Assembly: GCF_039521925.1 (NCBI RefSeq)
Contig: NZ_BAAACY010000110.1
Coordinates: 1-64,000, forward strand
Direction of reading: 5' to 3'
From: Virgibacillus salarius
GTDB taxonomy: Bacteria > Bacillota > Bacilli > Bacillales > Amphibacillaceae
Length of the DNA: 64,000 nucleotides
The notes beneath the pieces were generated by a model. That model worked only from the letters and a program-made list of their open reading frames with translations. It was not told where the DNA came from and made no database searches. This document shows, in pieces, positions 60,473 through 64,000 of the stretch; within the stretch, counting starts at the first letter, position 1; each line of letters opens with the position of its first letter. A program made the position numbers and the translations under genes.

Positions 60473-61165
60473 TAGATCCCCTCCTTCAAAGAGGTTGTAC
60501 AAAAAGTCGATAATGAGAACATATGAATTTCTTCGTTTACTTACTACTTACCATCGAACTTCTTGTACTTTCTATCCTCCTTCTAGATAGTAATAAACCT
60601 ATTTCATGTACAAAGTAACACAGGTAAAATGCAATTAATGTCATAATTTGTTGAAAACATGTAAAAAAAAGTTAATATTTTTTACACAAATTATGAGAGC
60701 AAATTTAGGTTTTATGCAGCCAGCTATTCCATAGGGGATAAGAAGGTAGTTTAGAGTAGTGGTCATGAAAGCATGGATAGCGTGAGCGAATATTCCTTAC
60801 TATTGATGTACTTCCCTGTAATTCATGCCTGTCCAAGGGTACTTTTGAAAACGATTATGATTCTATTTTGAATGATCGTCTAATATTTAATAGATAGGCA
60901 GTTTTAAGTTTAAATATAAGGTTAGCATCGCTAATTAATTACAGAGGGGGCAAAAGAAAATAAGATAAAGAACATATATGATATGTTCCCATCAAAGTAA
61001 ACCGATTAAAATTGTCCTTAAGATTGTGCTTAGCGTTGTAAATCTGAGTGTATAGAGGAAATATTTCACTCATTTTTTTAAAAATCATCTACATAGAACT
61101 ACGGATATGTTATTACATTACTAAGTGGGTACTTCATTTGATGACAAACTACATGGTAATATACA
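60473..61165. other. AT-rich region upstream of the peptide operon
   Basis: About 690 bp with no convincing gene. It includes the TAAGTAGTAAGTAAACG direct repeat near 60535-60552, a GTAAAAAA/TTTTTTAC palindrome (about 60670-60690), and an AAGGAGG with no start codon near 60575-60585. The operon promoter should lie here but was not fixed. Confidence 0.45.
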
Positions 61166-61897
61166 TTAGTTATTAAGATTCCACAGTTCAGGAATTGTTA
61201 CAAAACGATATCCTCTCCGTTTAAGAATTGTTATCATATTTTTTAGTGATTCGACTGTTCCCGTTAGGTCCTGCGAACTATGTCCGGCACTATGCATAAG
61301 TACTATAGCTCCTGGATGAGCTAAGTTAAGCACAGTTTGAGAAATGTCTGTGTTTGAAAGTTCCTTCCAATCCTCCGTATCAATAGACCAGCCAATACCT
61401 TTATATCCCATATTACCGAGCTCTTGTACAAATTTTTCACTTATATCTCCATATGGTGCTCTGAAGAGGGTCGGACTTACTCCCGTAGCTAGTAATATTT
61501 GTTTTTCTGTACTCTTAATTTCCCATTTCATCCGATTAACACTAGTCTTTGTTAATTGAGGATGCCAAAATGAATGGTTACCAACACTATGACCATCTTC
61601 AACAATTCTCCTTGCCACATTAGGATACTTTGAAACACGTGCACCCATTAAGAAAAAGGTTGCCGGAACCCCTTCCCTTTTTAATATATCTAAAATTTTC
61701 GGGGTATACTGTTGATCAGGGCCATCATCAAAGGTTAATGCAATAACCTTTTGGTGAGTTTTCCCTTGATACATCATTATGTTCGGATAATTTATTTGCA
61801 ATGGATAGTTAGATACATCTGCAATAGAAACTCTACAAAATATAATTATTGTTAATAAAGTAATATAGAAAAGTAAAGAATATCTTAACAATTTCAT
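61166..61897 (-). CDS. Polysaccharide deacetylase (NodB homology, CE4)
   Basis: A 243-residue membrane-anchored or exported enzyme. An N-terminal hydrophobic helix (5-24) is followed by the NodB domain: TFDDGPD (motif 1), NHSFWHP (metal His pair), RAPYGD (motif 3), DTEDW (motif 4) and VLMHSAG (motif 5). Members of this size in Bacillus include PdaB/CwlD-associated sporulation enzymes and peptidoglycan N-acetylglucosamine deacetylases. The GGGGG site is 14 bases from the ATG, long but the only one. Confidence 0.9.
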   Translation of the reverse strand: MKLLRYSLLFYITLLTIIIFCRVSIADVSNYPLQINYPNIMMYQGKTHQKVIALTFDDGPDQQYTPKILDILKREGVPATFFLMGARVSKYPNVARRIVEDGHSVGNHSFWHPQLTKTSVNRMKWEIKSTEKQILLATGVSPTLFRAPYGDISEKFVQELGNMGYKGIGWSIDTEDWKELSNTDISQTVLNLAHPGAIVLMHSAGHSSQDLTGTVESLKNMITILKRRGYRFVTIPELWNLNN

Positions 61898-62432
61898 ATC
61901 AATAAACTCATCCCCCTTACCTACTGTTTTATTATGACTATCTTAGAATATTATATTCATTATTTGGATTCGGAGTGGCTAGTGGGATTTAGAGATATTT
62001 CAAGGATAGTTAAGGAATTTTAACATCAAGGGAAACGTTTAAAAACTGATTAAAGACATACTTGATGTCGTTAGTGGTAGTACCTGTAATTGCTAAATAG
62101 TATGATCAACTCTTGCAAATAGAAAATTTCACTTTTAATTTCTTAAGTCGCTGTTTATTAATAGCTTCTTGAATATCAACATATGTAGCATTAGGGAAGA
62201 CGAATTGAAGTGCATCCATCATTGCGCATATGATACCTATTTTTGATGAAGAAAATCCTTACATAAAATGGCATCACCACCTGGGGGCAGTTAATCGGTT
62301 AGGATCAAGGTCGAAGTATTAACATCATTTACTCGCGAATTACAGGTATTATAAAGAAACATAGTTGAACAATACATACACCTCCGTTTAAATATAAACA
62401 CGATTAAACGAGAGAGATATGTGTGTTTATAA
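61898..62432. other. Intergenic region, mostly unassigned
   Basis: No firm gene. On the minus strand 62222-62106 is an open 38-codon frame (MMDALQFVFPNATYVDIQEA start) that looks protein-like but has no good ribosome-binding site and no known relative to my knowledge; it could be a gene fragment. Confidence 0.4.
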
Positions 62433-62579
62433 TTACTGGTCAGAAACAACTTCATCCTCATTTGTACAAGCAAGGCATCGAAGTACCTTATCATTCCCTA
62501 TGTTTCCTTCTAAAAATCCACCATGACAGTAAATAGGCTTATGGCATACCGCACAATAACCAACCATTTCTTTTTCCAT
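62433..62579 (-). CDS. Small zinc-ribbon protein
   Basis: A 48-residue protein. GGGGG is 6 bases before the third of three in-frame ATGs (62579). The Cys pattern CAVC, YCHG and CLAC (two CxxC pairs plus Cys-His) marks a zinc-binding ribbon; the tail is acidic (NEDEVVSDQ). Function is unknown. It is convergent with nothing and divergent from the EamA transporter gene. Confidence 0.72.
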   Translation of the reverse strand: MEKEMVGYCAVCHKPIYCHGGFLEGNIGNDKVLRCLACTNEDEVVSDQ

Positions 62580-62706
62580 CATCATCCCCCTTTTTTATAT
62601 AGATAAAATACTTTAGTAGACAACACATAGACTTTATGACAAAATATTACGGTGTTGAGGCCAACTATAAAAGTATAACTGCCATTCAACATGATTGGAG
62701 GACACC

Positions 62707-63558
62707 ATGAGCAATCGAAATAAAGGAATTATCTTACTACTTTTATCTGCATTTGGTTTTTCTATGATGGCAGCTTTTGTTAAGCTATCAGGTGATGTAC
62801 CAACTGTTCAAAAAACGTTCTTTCGAAATGCTATTTCCATGATTATTGCATTTGGATTCGTCAAATATTATAAGGAACGTTTATTTGGTAAAAAAGAGAA
62901 TCAAAAAATTCTCTTGCTACGATCTAGTTTAGGAGCAATTGGTATTATTTTATATTTCTATGCTATTGACCATCTTGTTCTATCTGATGCAGATATGCTA
63001 AACAAGTTAAGTCCATTTCTTACTATTATATTTGCAGCAATCTTTTTAAAAGAAAGAACACGTACTTTTCAAGTTGTTGCTATAATTATTGCCTTTATCG
63101 GAACTTTATTTATTATTAAACCAGCATTCTCGGTAGATACGATACCTTATCTCGCCGGTTTTCTTTCAGCTGTGTTTGCCGCAGGAGCATACACCGTATT
63201 ACGCGTATTAGGAAGTAAAGAACAGTTTTATACAGTCGTTTTTTATTTTTCATTCTTCACGACAATGATATTGCTGCCATTCGTGCTTGTTTTTTATGAA
63301 TCAATGAGCCTGCAACAATGGACATATCTACTAGCAGCTGGTGTATTTGCAACTGTTGGTCAATTCGGTATTACGATTGCATATAAATATGCTCCTGCAA
63401 AAGAAATATCCATATTCTTCTATTCTACAGTAATTTATTCGGCGTTCATCAGCATTGTTTTATTCGATCAAATTCCCGACGTTTGGAGTATAATTGGGTA
63501 TATTACAATCTTCGGTGCATCATTCTATATGTTTTTAAGGAACAATGCAGTTAAATAA
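62707..63558 (+). CDS. EamA/DMT-family transporter
   Basis: A 283-residue, ten-helix drug/metabolite transporter with two EamA repeats: AFVKLSGDVPTVQKTFFRN and LLRSSLGAIGIILYFYAI in the first, LSAVFAAGAYTVLRVL and AGVFATVGQFGITIAYKYAPA in the second. Start 62707 follows GGAGG by 5 bases; an in-frame TTG at 62695 overlaps that site. The substrate is unknown. Confidence 0.9.
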   Translation: MSNRNKGIILLLLSAFGFSMMAAFVKLSGDVPTVQKTFFRNAISMIIAFGFVKYYKERLFGKKENQKILLLRSSLGAIGIILYFYAIDHLVLSDADMLNKLSPFLTIIFAAIFLKERTRTFQVVAIIIAFIGTLFIIKPAFSVDTIPYLAGFLSAVFAAGAYTVLRVLGSKEQFYTVVFYFSFFTTMILLPFVLVFYESMSLQQWTYLLAAGVFATVGQFGITIAYKYAPAKEISIFFYSTVIYSAFISIVLFDQIPDVWSIIGYITIFGASFYMFLRNNAVK

Positions 63559-63677
63559 TTGTAACATCTTTTCTAATATGTAGGTCATTTAATAGTAATA
63601 CATGTTTTCCCAAAATAACAGACAATAGGTTATGGTCACTTTGTTTTATCGCATTTACTACTAAAGGGGAATAATTA

Positions 63678-64000
63678 ATGTTTAATAATAAGATTAAAAA
63701 ATATTGGAATATGTACGCTAAAGAGAATGATTTAAACATGAACCTTCCAGAAGCATGGATGTTTGGGGATGGTACCAAAGAAATGGGAGATGAATTAGGA
63801 AGTTTAGTCGTTAATGGAATCAAAACTGGAACATGCGCTGCTCATTGTGTTTATGAACTGGAAGGAGAAGAAATTCCAAAAGTTGGTCAGTATGGTATTG
63901 TATTAGACGGTGATAATAATCCATTAGCAATTATAAAATATACAAAGATCGATTTTATAAAAATGAATGAAGTATCAAGTGATTTTGCAAGATCTGAGGG
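63678..64000 (+). CDS. ASCH-domain protein, 5' part (runs off the window)
   Basis: The first 107 codons are visible. AAAGGGGAATAATT precedes the ATG. The pattern EAWMFGDGTKEMGDELGSLVVNGIKT-like start, GTCAAHC, EGEEIPKVGQYGIVLDG and PLAIIKYTKI is that of the YqfB/ASCH family, thought to bind RNA or modified nucleosides. The C-terminus lies beyond 64000. Confidence 0.82.
   Translation, partial: MFNNKIKKYWNMYAKENDLNMNLPEAWMFGDGTKEMGDELGSLVVNGIKTGTCAAHCVYELEGEEIPKVGQYGIVLDGDNNPLAIIKYTKIDFIKMNEVSSDFARSE

Noticed and set aside
1..64000. CRISPR arrays, tRNA/rRNA genes, intact insertion sequences, prophage
   Set aside because: No regularly spaced short repeats, cloverleaf or rRNA sequence, transposase, integrase or phage structural genes were seen when reading both strands.

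Overview
The window reads as a low-GC Gram-positive chromosome, most likely Bacillaceae of the Oceanobacillus type. The pointers are strong AGGAGG ribosome-binding sites, frequent TTG/GTG starts, lipobox lipoproteins, a preQ1-I riboswitch before queC, near-consensus Zur boxes, a PyrR attenuator, CdaS, MvaS, a split HpaG and several Bacillaceae-style intergenic repeats. The genus is an inference. No tRNA, rRNA, CRISPR array, intact insertion sequence or prophage was seen.

Layout. 1-8.7 kb: an orphan peptide-binding lipoprotein, mvaS, two tandem SEDS (FtsW/RodA) genes behind a small unknown gene, and the queC-queD-queE operon under a preQ1 riboswitch with terminator. 8.9-22.2 kb: a 4-hydroxyphenylacetate (HPA) island. 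It holds a TRAP transporter, a GntR regulator, hpaF, hpaG split in two, a DapA-like aldolase, hpaD, hpaE, hpaC, hpaB and a divergent LysR gene. The 12-mer ATCATATATAAT, in either orientation, precedes dctP, gntR, hpaE and the hpaB/lysR gap, which suggests one GntR operator. 22.2-30.5 kb: cdaS, Nudix, plsC, TetR, a YdjM-like protein, a secreted beta-helix protein, an FMN reductase, sodA and a Cys-rich SufR-like regulator. 30.6-37 kb: an uncharacterised sugar operon (DhnA-type aldolase, GlpP-like antiterminator, GatC-type PTS IIC, FGGY kinase, SDR, 2-hydroxyacid dehydrogenase). Two related leader RNAs, each ending in a terminator, precede the aldolase and the IIC. 37-42 kb: a luciferase-like monooxygenase/FMN reductase pair opposite an HxlR regulator, then a Zur-controlled zinc module (zinc-binding lipoprotein, alternative ribosomal protein S14) and an aldo/keto reductase.

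42-48 kb is eroded: a glutamate dehydrogenase tail, nhaC, a dead enolase-superfamily gene, a GNAT gene and a repeat-rich gap. It ends at an MFS transporter behind a PyrR-type attenuator. 48.5-56 kb: a ZorA/ZorB-like motor pair without Zorya effectors, a YihY protein, a hemolysin III protein, a small membrane protein, an ABM monooxygenase and a DeoR/HAD pair. 56.5-60.5 kb is the most unusual locus. A secreted Ala/Gly-rich peptide is followed by a DUF5819-type protein, an SdpB-type HTTM protein, a DCC thioredoxin-fold protein and a membrane transglutaminase-like protein, resembling an expanded SdpABC peptide-toxin system. The window closes with a polysaccharide deacetylase, a small zinc ribbon, an EamA transporter and the start of an ASCH protein.

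Four families of non-coding repeats (R1-R4) occupy most long gaps. Copies of R1 keep complementary outer arms although the arm sequences differ, so the element probably folds as RNA or DNA.
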